A stretch of DNA of 23,988 nt from SAR324 cluster bacterium (GCA_002401295.1 NVSR01000031.1:1-23988), one strand, 5' to 3'; counted from the first letter of the stretch, positions 7,410 to 15,728 are shown. Translations and numbers: made by a program. Notes: generated by a model not told the origin, from the letters alone.

Positions 7410-9944
7410 ATGTTTCGCTCGATTAAAAGCAAATTGATTATTTTCATATTTGTCATTCTCGCTTTCACTACCATTGTCAATTTGGTGGCTACCAATTTTA
7501 TTATTGATGATGCTCAAAAGGATGCGGCGGCAGATTCGATTGTTCGTGCGGAACAGGTGATTACTGCTTTGGTGGAATCACAGAAATTTAATCTGAAGAA
7601 TTATTCCCAGATAGCCTCGGCTCAACCTTTGCTCACGATGGTACTGGAAGACAATGATTTTTCATCAGCTCAAGGCATGGCCCAAGGCTATCAAGAAGAT
7701 TTCAATCTGGCCGTTGTTGATATTGCTGATCCCTATGGAACTGTCTTAGCTCAGGTAAACCCTGGTTTTTCTGGCCGGGAAAAAGACATGTGGGAAAATC
7801 TGTTCCAAGCTGCGCAGCAAGGTCGTAGTACCACCTCCATGATGGTTCGTAATAATCAACTTACTTTATCGCATTTTTCTCCTATTGGTTCTCCTGATGC
7901 CCCAATGGGAATTTTGACGATGGGAACTCTGTGGGATAACGCTTTTGCCGCTTACATCAAGAGTCTCACGAAGACAGATATTTCCTTCATTGTAGGACAG
8001 CAGGTTGTGGGATCGTCGTTAAACTCAACGGAACAGCTAGGGTTACTCAGGGAAATTCAACCTCAAATCGGACAAACAGGGGGCGGGCGATCACTTTTTC
8101 ATTACACGGAGTCTGACCTTTTTCGTATTACCAGCGTGAAGGATTTTCAAGGTAAAGTCCTAGGTTATCTCGTGATTCAATTGTCTCTACAAGATGCAAA
8201 TCGAGTTCAACAAAACATTCATAACTTGCTTTTGGTGATTGGAATAGCAATCCTCATCTTGGCGATATTCTTCGCTTACATTGCTTCCAATAAATTGACT
8301 CGCCCCATGCGCTTGTTACAGCAGAATGCTGATGCGATTGCTCAAGGGAATCTGGATCAGGAAATCGAGACCAGCCGTCAGGATGAAGTAGGAAAAATAG
8401 CAAAAAGTTTTGCTACCATGCGAGATTCCATTCGCCAGCAAATCAAGGATCTGAAAACACTGAATCAAACAGTGCAGGAACAAAATCAAAACTTGGAATA
8501 TAAAGTCTTAGAACGAACCACCGCTATTCAAGATTTGTTGGATAATATTGGTCAGGGATTTCTGAGTTTTGGTCAGGATTATAGGATCCACAAAGAATAC
8601 TCCAAAGCCTGTACTCTCTTCTTTGGAGAATCGATTGAACAGTCCGATGTGCTTCAACTTCTTTTCGCGGAGCAGGAGTCAGCCGTAAAAGAAGTCCTGG
8701 ACCTACTGTTCAACGGGGTCGGTGACCTGAATTTAGTTGGGGAACTATTACCCAAAGAAATTTCTTTAAATCAAAGAACGTTGGCCGTTGAATATCGCTG
8801 GATTTCCAGTCAGAGCGCACAAGAAAAAGTGATGATCATCCTCACGGATGTCACTTTACGACGTCAGTTAGAGGCCCAATTAGCAGAAGATGAAAGTACC
8901 AATGAACTGATCCTGAAAGTAGCGGGTGATCGTGAAGGCTTCTTGCAATTACTCAAGGAAGTAGGGCAACTATTCACCAGGATTTTCACACTCTTAAAAA
9001 AAGAACCAAAGGAAATCAATGTCAATGAGTTGTTCCGCTATTATCATACCCTGAAGGGAGGAGCTGCCAGTTTTGCCTTGAAGGATGTTGCAGAATCGGC
9101 CCATGCGATTGAGTTTGAACTCGAATATATTCGTAAAAATCAAAAACCTTTCACCCCTGCATTGATCAGGCAGATCACCGGGAAAACACAAGGTTTACAA
9201 CAGCAACTCCAGCAGTCCCTGGATACTTTGGGAGGGTTACTTTCTAAAGAAGAGTTGCAAGGTGAGTCCATCAAAACCTATCGAATTCCAGAAAATAAAA
9301 TCAAAGAATTAGAAAGGGTGCTGGATACCGCTAAAGGTACGCTCCAACTTTCAAACTTGGAAAAAGCAGTTTACAATTTACGCAAGCAGCCCCTTGGCAC
9401 TTTACTGAAAAAATATGAGTCCACTGCTCAGGATTTAGCGCAGAAACTGGAAAAACAAGTTGAAGTTCAACTCAAAGGCCTGGAAATTGAGGTAGACCAT
9501 GAACCTTTAGAATCCCTATTCAGTACTTTGATACATTTAGTACGCAACTCCGTGGATCATGGCATCGAAACACCGGAAACTCGGGCCTTGTTGGGTAAAC
9601 AGGAAGTAGGGAAATTGGAGATTCAAGCCATCCAGGAAGCGGACAGGCTCAAACTGATTATTCGTGATGATGGCGGTGGGATTGATGCCGAAAAAATCAA
9701 GCAAATTGCTTTAAGCAAAGGACTTATTTCTGAAGCGGAAGTCGAGACTTACACTAAGGAAAAACTAATGAAACTAATCTTCACTCCTGGTTTTTCCACG
9801 AAGGAAAAAGTCACTGCAACCTCAGGTCGTGGAGTAGGCTTGGATGCGGTTCAGGCAGCCATTGACGAACTGGGAGGCCAATTAGATGTAATCAGCCATT
9901 TGAACCAAGGCTCTAGTTTTGAACTCACTATTCCTCTGACTTGA
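7410..9944 (+). CDS. Membrane-bound hybrid HPt/HATPase sensor kinase (CheA-related)
   Basis: 844 residues from an ATG with AAGGA 7 nt upstream. Order: TM1 about 8-28; a periplasmic Cache-like sensor region about 30-268; TM2 about 272-292; HAMP about 293-345; coiled coil to about 370; a PAS-like segment about 372-482; an HPt domain with HTLKGGAASF, phospho-accepting His546; a long linker; and a CheA-type ATPase with N-box HLVRNSVDHGIE (Asn713), G1 DDGGGID (753-759) and G2 GRGVG (806-810). It ends right after the ATPase, with no CheW-like domain and no receiver. It presumably autophosphorylates His546 in response to a periplasmic ligand and passes phosphate to a response regulator encoded elsewhere; none is in the window. 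The 3' end overlaps the convergent MNT gene by 17 nt. Confidence 0.88.
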   Translation: MFRSIKSKLIIFIFVILAFTTIVNLVATNFIIDDAQKDAAADSIVRAEQVITALVESQKFNLKNYSQIASAQPLLTMVLEDNDFSSAQGMAQGYQEDFNLAVVDIADPYGTVLAQVNPGFSGREKDMWENLFQAAQQGRSTTSMMVRNNQLTLSHFSPIGSPDAPMGILTMGTLWDNAFAAYIKSLTKTDISFIVGQQVVGSSLNSTEQLGLLREIQPQIGQTGGGRSLFHYTESDLFRITSVKDFQGKVLGYLVIQLSLQDANRVQQNIHNLLLVIGIAILILAIFFAYIASNKLTRPMRLLQQNADAIAQGNLDQEIETSRQDEVGKIAKSFATMRDSIRQQIKDLKTLNQTVQEQNQNLEYKVLERTTAIQDLLDNIGQGFLSFGQDYRIHKEYSKACTLFFGESIEQSDVLQLLFAEQESAVKEVLDLLFNGVGDLNLVGELLPKEISLNQRTLAVEYRWISSQSAQEKVMIILTDVTLRRQLEAQLAEDESTNELILKVAGDREGFLQLLKEVGQLFTRIFTLLKKEPKEINVNELFRYYHTLKGGAASFALKDVAESAHAIEFELEYIRKNQKPFTPALIRQITGKTQGLQQQLQQSLDTLGGLLSKEELQGESIKTYRIPENKIKELERVLDTAKGTLQLSNLEKAVYNLRKQPLGTLLKKYESTAQDLAQKLEKQVEVQLKGLEIEVDHEPLESLFSTLIHLVRNSVDHGIETPETRALLGKQEVGKLEIQAIQEADRLKLIIRDDGGGIDAEKIKQIALSKGLISEAEVETYTKEKLMKLIFTPGFSTKEKVTATSGRGVGLDAVQAAIDELGGQLDVISHLNQGSSFELTIPLT

Positions 9945-10248
9945 AAGCTGTGGAGTAGAATGTTTTACCAACTCTTTTGATATGGGTAATGAGATCAGGG
10001 TTATCAATATGGTGAAAAATAGAAATATCAAAGGTGTAGGGTAAAAGTAGATCGTCAAGTTCAAGGGAAATTTTATTCAGGTCTTTGAGGGTTAAAGTTG
10101 CGCCTTTTAGCGTTAAATCAATATCAGAGCCGGGCTTATAGTTCCCCTTGGCACGAGAACCGTAGAGAAGCACTTCCTCTACTTTTTCAAACTTGCTAAA
10201 GATATTTTTTATCTTCAGCAGCGTTTCTTCTTTCAAACCATATTGCAT
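9928..10248 (-). CDS. MNT-type minimal nucleotidyltransferase, antitoxin of a HEPN/MNT pair
   Basis: 106-residue minimal nucleotidyltransferase. GSRAKGNYKPGSDIDL carries the family motif with catalytic Asp42 and Asp44, and FDISIF supplies the third acid, Asp74. HI0073/MntA-type members adenylylate the partner HEPN toxin and so neutralise it. ATG at 10248 is preferred over ATG 10275: it comes one base after the stop of the HEPN gene, has GAGAG just upstream inside that gene, and gives the usual N-terminus MQYGLKEETL. The arrangement implies translational coupling. Its 3' end overlaps the convergent kinase gene by 17 nt. Confidence 0.9.
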   Translation of the reverse strand: MQYGLKEETLLKIKNIFSKFEKVEEVLLYGSRAKGNYKPGSDIDLTLKGATLTLKDLNKISLELDDLLLPYTFDISIFHHIDNPDLITHIKRVGKTFYSTAFKSEE

Positions 10249-10249
10249 C

Positions 10250-10690
10250 TTACTCTCGACTAAAGGTAGTTCCATCTAGATTTGATCGTAAATCCTTAAA
10301 CTTTTCTTCCAGTTGGGTAAAGAGTAGATAATAGACTTTAGTGACTGCTTCACTAATTTCTTTTGCAGTTTCCTCATTATAGGTGTGCGATGTTTTATTC
10401 CTGCTTTTGAGCATGTCCATCCAGCTTTCACCATCTTGAATCAATGCCAACTTAAAGGCGCTGCGAATGGTGTCTCTAGAACCGTAAAGCTCAGTTTGTC
10501 CCTGATACTCAAGGAAGTCTTTTAAGGTATTCCAAGCCAGTTCGTAAGTATATTCAAAAGCCTTGATCAACCCTTGCTCCTCCAAGTCAGAGAGATCCCC
10601 CTTCTCAATAAACTTGCGCAATTGGGACAATGCTTTTTGATAGTTTTTGAAGCGTTGTTCCCAACGAACATCTTCTGTTTTTTCAGTCAT
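10250..10690 (-). CDS. HEPN-domain protein, HI0074 family (nucleotidyltransferase-associated toxin)
   Basis: 146 residues, mostly alpha-helical, matching the HI0074 'nucleotidyltransferase substrate binding' family: WEQRFKNYQKAL near the N-terminus, AFEYTYELAWNTLKDFLEYQG in the middle, and the HEPN signature R-X4-H as RNKTSH (Arg97, His102). HEPN proteins of this kind act as RNases whose activity is blocked by adenylylation from the paired MNT enzyme, encoded immediately downstream. ATG 10690 is preferred to the in-frame TTG at 10702. HEPN first, MNT second is the usual order for this module, a common mobile or stabilising element in accessory DNA. Confidence 0.9.
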   Translation of the reverse strand: MTEKTEDVRWEQRFKNYQKALSQLRKFIEKGDLSDLEEQGLIKAFEYTYELAWNTLKDFLEYQGQTELYGSRDTIRSAFKLALIQDGESWMDMLKSRNKTSHTYNEETAKEISEAVTKVYYLLFTQLEEKFKDLRSNLDGTTFSRE

Positions 10691-10774
10691 AGGTTGATCC
10701 AAGTTGCTTGTTTGTTGATTCTACTTTTTGGATTTTCATATACCCACATTCAACTCTCTAGTTAGTACATCAAG

Positions 10775-11032
10775 TTAGAATAAGCAATAGTCCCATTTGG
10801 CCTTGCCATAGAACCCATTCTTGCCATTTTTGAGAGAAGGGGTAGAAAGTGTGTTGGATCTTAGATAAAAAAGAATGGGACTGTATGCTTTTTGTGGGCT
10901 CAAGAGCTGTTGTAAGTACAGGTAATCTTCAGATATTCCTTGGTAAGCTACCGGTGGAAGAATAAAGTTGCGATTGAGATCCACATTATTTTTATTGACT
11001 CGACGCAAGTGAGCCATACCATAGGGATTCAA
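10775..11032 (-). pseudogene. Remnant of a DUF2817 (M14-peptidase-like) gene
   Basis: The first half of this 85-codon open frame contains NPYGMAHLRRVNKNNVDLNRNF split over adjacent positions (NPYG, LRRVN, NNVDLNRNF), the hallmark of the DUF2817 carboxypeptidase-like family. An intact member has several hundred residues. Here the frame begins just before the motif (TTG codon), an in-frame stop lies a little upstream, and after about 50 residues the match fades. No intact continuation is seen in other frames. It is therefore a truncated relic between the HEPN/MNT pair and the ferredoxin gene, consistent with past insertion or deletion here. Confidence 0.65.
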
Positions 11033-11118
11033 AGAGCATAGCGTTTGTGGGGAAAAACAGTTTTAAGCAGTGAATATTTTTTCCAAGCCCTTTACTGATA
11101 GACGGAAGAAGGAAAGTA

Positions 11119-11373
11119 ATGATCTATTTTAAAAAAACAGGAGTTGAAGCAGAAAACATTGAAGGAAAAAGTATCTTGGAAATTGCTGCGCTCAAAGGGG
11201 TGAAAATGCAGAGCCTTTGTAAAAAAGGACTCTGTGGCACTTGCAAAACCAAAATGCTATCTGGTGAGGTGGAGATGAAAAATCCTTTTGCGCTGTTTAA
11301 AAATGAAAAAGAAGAAGGGATCATCCTGACCTGTATCGCCCATGCCAAAGGTGATGTGGTTCTCGATGTATAA
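11119..11373 (+). CDS. Plant-type [2Fe-2S] ferredoxin
   Basis: 84-residue soluble electron carrier. Cys34, Cys39, Cys42 and Cys72 give the spacing C-X4-C-X2-C-X29-C of plant-type 2Fe-2S ferredoxins, within SLCKKGLCGTCKTKML and ILTCIA. ATG follows AAGGA by 6 nt. It is followed 24-27 nt later by a membrane-anchored thioredoxin gene on the same strand, so the two are probably cotranscribed. The redox partner is unknown; the AlkB-type hydroxylase in the cluster nearby would need an electron donor, but rubredoxin is the usual one and no direct link is visible. Confidence 0.92.
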   Translation: MIYFKKTGVEAENIEGKSILEIAALKGVKMQSLCKKGLCGTCKTKMLSGEVEMKNPFALFKNEKEEGIILTCIAHAKGDVVLDV

Positions 11374-11400
11374 TAAGCCACTTGAAAGGAGTTTGGTTTG

Positions 11401-11982
11401 GTGAAGACAATCGGACAGAAACTTAAAAGTATTTTGATTGAATGGGGAGTCATCCTTGGACTCTTCTCTATTTTATATCTCACAGGATTACACACAGAGG
11501 TCATAGGGCGGTTACAACAAGCCCTGCTCTGGACGAACTTGATACAACCTGAAATTGAAGAGATTCAAGAGACAGCTCAAGCTAATTATAACTTCACCCT
11601 GATTAACGGGAAGCAAGAACGGGTTCCTTTCAAACAGTTTCAAGGCAAAACGATTTTCTTTAATTTCTGGGCGACCTGGTGCCCTCCTTGCCGGGCAGAA
11701 ATGCCCAATATTCACGAACTCTATCAGAAGGTAGACAAAGATAAAGTTATTTTTGTGATGCTTTCAGTGGATCATGATCAGGAAAAAGCACTCGCTTTCC
11801 TGCAGGATCGCAATTATAAATTTCCTATCTACTTCTTGCAGAGTGGCTTACCGCCTGTATTCCAAAGTTCGATCATTCCAACTACCTATGTTATCTCTCC
11901 TCAAGGAGCTATTGTCTTGAAGGAAACAGGGATGTCGAATTATAATAATGTAAAATTCCAGGATTTTTTGGAAGGGCTTTAG
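11401..11982 (+). CDS. TlpA/ResA-like membrane-anchored thioredoxin
   Basis: About 193 residues. A hydrophobic helix near 12-30 anchors the protein in the inner membrane with the thioredoxin domain in the periplasm. The active site is WATWCPPCRAEMPN with Cys94 and Cys97; CPPC is common in TlpA/ResA-type proteins that reduce disulfides, for example in cytochrome c maturation. A cis-proline context (SSIIPTTYVI) also fits the fold. Start is GTG 11401 or TTG 11398; both lie behind the same GGAG ribosome-binding site. The gene follows a 2Fe-2S ferredoxin by less than 30 nt. The haem-c chemoreceptor in the window shows that the cell has some need for cytochrome c maturation. Confidence 0.88.
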   Translation: MKTIGQKLKSILIEWGVILGLFSILYLTGLHTEVIGRLQQALLWTNLIQPEIEEIQETAQANYNFTLINGKQERVPFKQFQGKTIFFNFWATWCPPCRAEMPNIHELYQKVDKDKVIFVMLSVDHDQEKALAFLQDRNYKFPIYFLQSGLPPVFQSSIIPTTYVISPQGAIVLKETGMSNYNNVKFQDFLEGL

Positions 11983-12090
11983 AAAAAATATCCTATTTAA
12001 TCCTGCGATGCTGCATTTTAGGGATAGTTTTTGCTTGAAGCAGGTACCCTTTTAGGACAATTCAACTGTATATCTTTCCCAGAGTACGCA

Positions 12091-13284
12091 ATGAACAGCC
12101 TTGTTTCGAAAATAGAAGAATTGCAAAACCTTTCTCAAATCGTAGCTTTTGACTCTTTGGAAGACCGAAAGGATTTTGCGGAAATTATTTCTGGCTTTTT
12201 CTGGAAATTTACCATGAAAAGCTATGCCTATTTCCAGGAGCTGTTCAAGGAATTCACTCAAGTTGAAACGTTATTCGAACATCTATTATCCCTCCATCAT
12301 ATCAGTGAAGAAATTCGAAAAGATGAGCATAGCAAACGATATGTTCTACTCTTGGAACTAGTTCGTATGATGGAAGAGACTTACTGCAATAAAGCGGTCG
12401 AGAATCCTCTGGTCTCTTTACTCGATCAAAGCCTTCAAGAAGATCACCCTATTCGGGAATATCTGGCTGGAAAGGATTCTACGATCAGTCAGTTCATTCA
12501 AAGTTTGGATCAGCTCTCGCTGCAAATGCCAAAGCCTGCCTCACAAGAAGTACTAGAGCCATCGGTAGATGAAAAATTACTCCGGGATACAGAGGAATTG
12601 ACTGAAAAGTTGCGGCTGGCGGAAAAAGAGGTGCAAAGGTTGAATGAAGAATTGCGTGAGAAGCACCGACAAGCGGAAGAAGAAACACAGAGGTTGAATG
12701 AAGAATTGGATGCGAGTCTGAACCACAATAATAAGTTGGAAACGGATGAGGCCCAGTTTCACGATAAAATCAAAGGACTCCATAAAAAAATGCGATGGTT
12801 GGAGCAATCTGTGCTGGATGAGGCGGTCAATGTCTATCAAAAGAATAGGAGACTCAAACGGGCATTACGGGCTGAAGAAGAGCAGGGCAGAACGTTGAAG
12901 AGAGATCTGGACTCCAGTCAGCGGGAACATGAAAAAATCATTGTCAAAAAGCAGGAACAATTCATCAGCCAGGAGAAAAAACTGCAAGCCACTATTCTCA
13001 AATTGAATCAAAAGGTGGATGACTTGAATCAACACTTGAAAGCCAAGGACAACCCCACTCTGACTGTGAATGATGAGGAAGAGGCCTGTGCTATTTTGGA
13101 ACTGTCCATGTTCAATCTATCGAAATTGGAAATTGGAAAGCAGTATAAGACTCTGGCGAAACAGTGGCATCCTGATCGCTTTGTAAAAAATCCTCGTCGT
13201 TTTCGTTTGGCCACAGAGATTTTTATGGAAATTAACCTGGCTAAAGATCTCCTCAGTGCTCGTAGTTTGAATTCTCCTCTTTGA
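12091..13284 (+). CDS. Coiled-coil protein with C-terminal J-domain
   Basis: About 397 residues of unrecognised family apart from its end. The first ~150 residues are helical and unannotated. A long, strongly charged coiled coil follows at about 160-320, including two near-identical RLNEEL heptad blocks that also repeat at DNA level (near 12637 and 12691). The last ~60 residues form a J-domain with QWHPDRF, the HPD motif at 360-362 that stimulates DnaK ATPase. A C-terminal J-domain without Gly/Phe or zinc-finger parts marks a specialised, not general, cochaperone. Start is ATG 12091 (weak AGAG upstream) or TTG 12031 (AGGGA 6 nt upstream, 20 extra residues). The 3' end overlaps the convergent acyltransferase gene by 32 nt. 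Confidence 0.75.
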   Translation: MNSLVSKIEELQNLSQIVAFDSLEDRKDFAEIISGFFWKFTMKSYAYFQELFKEFTQVETLFEHLLSLHHISEEIRKDEHSKRYVLLLELVRMMEETYCNKAVENPLVSLLDQSLQEDHPIREYLAGKDSTISQFIQSLDQLSLQMPKPASQEVLEPSVDEKLLRDTEELTEKLRLAEKEVQRLNEELREKHRQAEEETQRLNEELDASLNHNNKLETDEAQFHDKIKGLHKKMRWLEQSVLDEAVNVYQKNRRLKRALRAEEEQGRTLKRDLDSSQREHEKIIVKKQEQFISQEKKLQATILKLNQKVDDLNQHLKAKDNPTLTVNDEEEACAILELSMFNLSKLEIGKQYKTLAKQWHPDRFVKNPRRFRLATEIFMEINLAKDLLSARSLNSPL

Positions 13285-13831
13285 GGCGGATAGGGCCCGT
13301 TTGGTCTGGGTATTTTCCTGGAATCCTTTGGTAAAAAGCTCGAATTTTTCGCATGTCTTCTTCGATATTGCCTGTGGGTATCAGATATCCAGCTACTCCT
13401 GTTAGCTTGCGCTGATAGTCTGTAAAACCCATGTAGATGGGTACATTCGCCCCCAATGCGATGTAGTAAAATCCACTTTTCCAGTAGTCCGTGGCCTGTC
13501 GGGTCCCCTCCGGGCTTAGGGTCAGGATCAAGTGTTCCTTTTCTTCAAAAATATTAATGATCTGTTGCACTGTGTTGGTATGAACGCTTCGATTGATGGG
13601 AATCCCACCTAGCTGCTTAAAAAAGAATCCCCAAGGGCCTCTAAAAAGGCTGGCCTTACCTAACCAATGAACTCGAATATTTACGGCCAAAGATCCAAAT
13701 AGCATGATGGGAAAATCCCAAGCTGTGGTATGAGGAGCCCCAATAATTACATATTTATTGATATCCGGTGGAACCCCTATAGTTTTCCATCCGAAAAGCT
13801 TTAAGATCATCTTTGCGAGCCAGGATATCAT
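13253..13831 (-). CDS. Lysophospholipid/1-acylglycerol-phosphate acyltransferase-like protein
   Basis: 192-residue membrane-associated acyltransferase. The H-X4-D motif is HTTAWD (His34, Asp39), followed by GGIPINRS and SPEGTR (106-111), the conserved blocks of the PlsC/LPLAT superfamily. Such enzymes move an acyl group from acyl-CoA or acyl-ACP to a hydroxyl acceptor, usually a lysophospholipid. It lacks a long N-terminal membrane segment and is shorter than classical PlsC. ATG 13831 follows GGAG by 7 nt. It lies 110 nt after the oxidoreductase gene on the same strand, so it could be the last gene of the type III PKS operon, or be separately expressed; the target acceptor is unknown. Confidence 0.85.
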   Translation of the reverse strand: MISWLAKMILKLFGWKTIGVPPDINKYVIIGAPHTTAWDFPIMLFGSLAVNIRVHWLGKASLFRGPWGFFFKQLGGIPINRSVHTNTVQQIINIFEEKEHLILTLSPEGTRQATDYWKSGFYYIALGANVPIYMGFTDYQRKLTGVAGYLIPTGNIEEDMRKIRAFYQRIPGKYPDQTGPIRLKEENSNYEH

Positions 13832-13941
13832 CAAAGTACTCCGTGAAAAGCAGTTTTTGGCACTCGTCGCTCCGCTCCTTAGTCCAATTTACGTGGTCCT
13901 TCGCCCAACTTACGAGAGGATTAAAATTTTTTCTAAGCTCC

Positions 13942-15168
13942 TCAATTCTCAGGCTGCGGCAAAAAAGTTTTCAGGAGCCTAGCAACTTGGCCTATATGTT
14001 CCCCCAAGGAGTGATGCCTGCCCATGCCGGAAGAGATCATCTCCTGAAAAAGTAAAGGATCTCTCCGAAAAAGTCGTATGACCCCTTCCACCAACCAAGG
14101 GTGTTGACTCAGGATTAAGGCTCGTTTCGCAAAGCGAAAATAGTCTTGAGTGATTTGGTGGTAGGAGGTTTCGTATGCTTGGAGTGATTCTTTAGTAATG
14201 ATGCCACGAGATTGCTGGCGTAAAGATGGAATCAAGCTTTCTTTAAGGCTCAGAGCTTCAGCCAACGCAACGCTCACCCCCTCACCTGTCAAAGCATCCA
14301 GAAAACCTGCGGCATCTCCAATCAATAATATACCGTCAGCTGTAACGGAGGTGACTTGTCTGCATAAAGGGCCCAACATTCGGTAGGAAAGTTGAGTTAA
14401 TTCTCCATCCAGCCGTTGTTGTAGATAGGGAAAAAACTGGAATAAAGAGGATAAGCGTTGATTGCCTTTGGCTATCGGGAGGTTGGAATTTCGATCCCAA
14501 AGAAAAACGATGCCAACTTGTTCTTCACTGGTTGGCGTAACATAGGCTTCGATTCCCTGCCCCCAATGGACTTCCACAAAAGAACTCCAGGGAGGCATCG
14601 CAAGATGGAGGCCAGCCCCCCAGCGCTTGCTAGGTGCGGGAGAACCTTTCAATCCGGCCCAATGCCGAACCAATGAGTTGTGCCCGTCAGCGCCAATCAA
14701 TAACCTTGTCTTAAAACTCCGGTCTTTCGTTCGTAGGATTACCCCTTCTTTTCCATATTCAATCGTCTGGATTTTCGTCTCTTGAGCAATGTCCAAAAAA
14801 TCTAATTCCTGAGCCCTTTGCAGTAGGGCCTGGGAAAGAGCGGTGCGGCGTATCCCCAAACCGGGACCCTCCGCAAATTCAACCTCTGCTATTACTCCCC
14901 TGGGGGAGTGATAGCGAATTCCTTTGAATGAAAAAAAACTATGGGTGGGTAAAAACTTTTGGACTCCTAATTGTTGCAAGTAGGTGACTCCCGTTGGCAT
15001 CAACCCTTCCCCGCAGAATTTATCCACGGGGAGTTTTTTTCTTTCACAAAGCAGCGTTGAAATACCTGCCTCAGCCAGAACAATGCCTGCGGCCAAACCT
15101 GCGGGACCACCACCAACAATGAGGACGTCGTAATCTGAATCAAGTTTGTTCACGGTGTTTCTTGGCAA
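13942..15168 (-). CDS. FAD-dependent oxidoreductase/hydroxylase (geranylgeranyl-reductase-like family)
   Basis: About 408 residues. The N-terminal dinucleotide fold VLIVGGGPAGLAAG, the middle motif GADGHNSLVR and the FAD-ribityl motif GDAAGFLDALTGEG mark a PHBH-fold flavoprotein; KFCGEGLMP is typical of the geranylgeranyl-reductase-like branch. In type III PKS operons (for example Streptomyces srsABC) a flavoprotein of this fold hydroxylates or oxidises the phenolic lipid ring towards a quinone; a double-bond reductase is the alternative. The start overlaps the methyltransferase gene: TTG 15168 (29-nt overlap) or GTG 15153. Neither has a clear ribosome-binding site, so coupled translation is likely. 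Confidence 0.88.
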   Translation of the reverse strand: MPRNTVNKLDSDYDVLIVGGGPAGLAAGIVLAEAGISTLLCERKKLPVDKFCGEGLMPTGVTYLQQLGVQKFLPTHSFFSFKGIRYHSPRGVIAEVEFAEGPGLGIRRTALSQALLQRAQELDFLDIAQETKIQTIEYGKEGVILRTKDRSFKTRLLIGADGHNSLVRHWAGLKGSPAPSKRWGAGLHLAMPPWSSFVEVHWGQGIEAYVTPTSEEQVGIVFLWDRNSNLPIAKGNQRLSSLFQFFPYLQQRLDGELTQLSYRMLGPLCRQVTSVTADGILLIGDAAGFLDALTGEGVSVALAEALSLKESLIPSLRQQSRGIITKESLQAYETSYHQITQDYFRFAKRALILSQHPWLVEGVIRLFRRDPLLFQEMISSGMGRHHSLGEHIGQVARLLKTFLPQPEN

Positions 15169-15724
15169 AGAGAGCAGGGAAAAAGCGAGGTTGATGGGAA
15201 AAAATAGAATTATATTGATTATTCTCCTGTAGGGCTGCTTCTTCAGCTTTAATACGGATGATTAATATAATGAGATTCAAAAAACTGAAGGTCATAGAAG
15301 TATAGAAGGCACAATAAATTAAGGGCAATGCCGCTACCTCCAAGATAACTCCCAAGTAATTGGGGTGACGGATGTAGTGGTAAATTCCTTTGTGAACCAA
15401 CTTGTTTTGTGGGCAAACCATGATTTTAACACACCAGGACTGCCTCAATGTAGACATCGCCAGGCAGCGTAAACATTGGCCGCAGATAAACAGAATCCAT
15501 GCGATAATGACAACCCAAGAGATAATCCTTGGCTTTAAAGTCCACACCTCCAGAAGAATTGCCAGTAGCCAGCTAACGTGCAGTAATTTCATCCAGAAAA
15601 AATGAGCAGGATAAACTTCCTTGCCACCAGCAGCTAGAATTTCTTGTTCATTTTTCCGACTGATATACAATTCAAAAAGTCTTTGTAAGGCAACGACTCC
15701 GACTAGCAGGCTATAAGCAACCAT
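15140..15724 (-). CDS. ICMT-family membrane methyltransferase (type III PKS partner)
   Basis: 194-residue polytopic membrane protein of the isoprenylcysteine carboxyl methyltransferase family. YHYIRHPNYLGVILE at about 115-129 is the cofactor-binding signature, and EEAALQENNQY near the C-terminus supplies the conserved acid. Homologues beside type III PKS genes (SrsB, BpsB/YpbQ) are O-methyltransferases acting on alkylresorcinols or alkylpyrones, which is the expected role here. ATG 15724 is 4 nt after the PKS stop, and its ribosome-binding site GGTGA lies in the last codons of the PKS gene. The 3' end overlaps the oxidoreductase gene. Confidence 0.88.
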   Translation of the reverse strand: MVAYSLLVGVVALQRLFELYISRKNEQEILAAGGKEVYPAHFFWMKLLHVSWLLAILLEVWTLKPRIISWVVIIAWILFICGQCLRCLAMSTLRQSWCVKIMVCPQNKLVHKGIYHYIRHPNYLGVILEVAALPLIYCAFYTSMTFSFLNLIILIIRIKAEEAALQENNQYNSIFSHQPRFFPALFAKKHREQT

Positions 15725-15728
15725 AGTA

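Noticed and set aside
12494..12840. Minus-strand frames of 60-87 codons opposite the coiled-coil gene
   Set aside because: They are antisense translations of Glu/Lys heptads, which give Phe/Leu/Ser-rich shadow frames; no independent support.
13835..13941. Minus-strand frame through the 110-nt gap reading as a hydrophilic peptide (SWAKDHVNWTKERSDE)
   Set aside because: It has no start codon, runs into the acyltransferase gene in another frame and ends there; no family match recognised.
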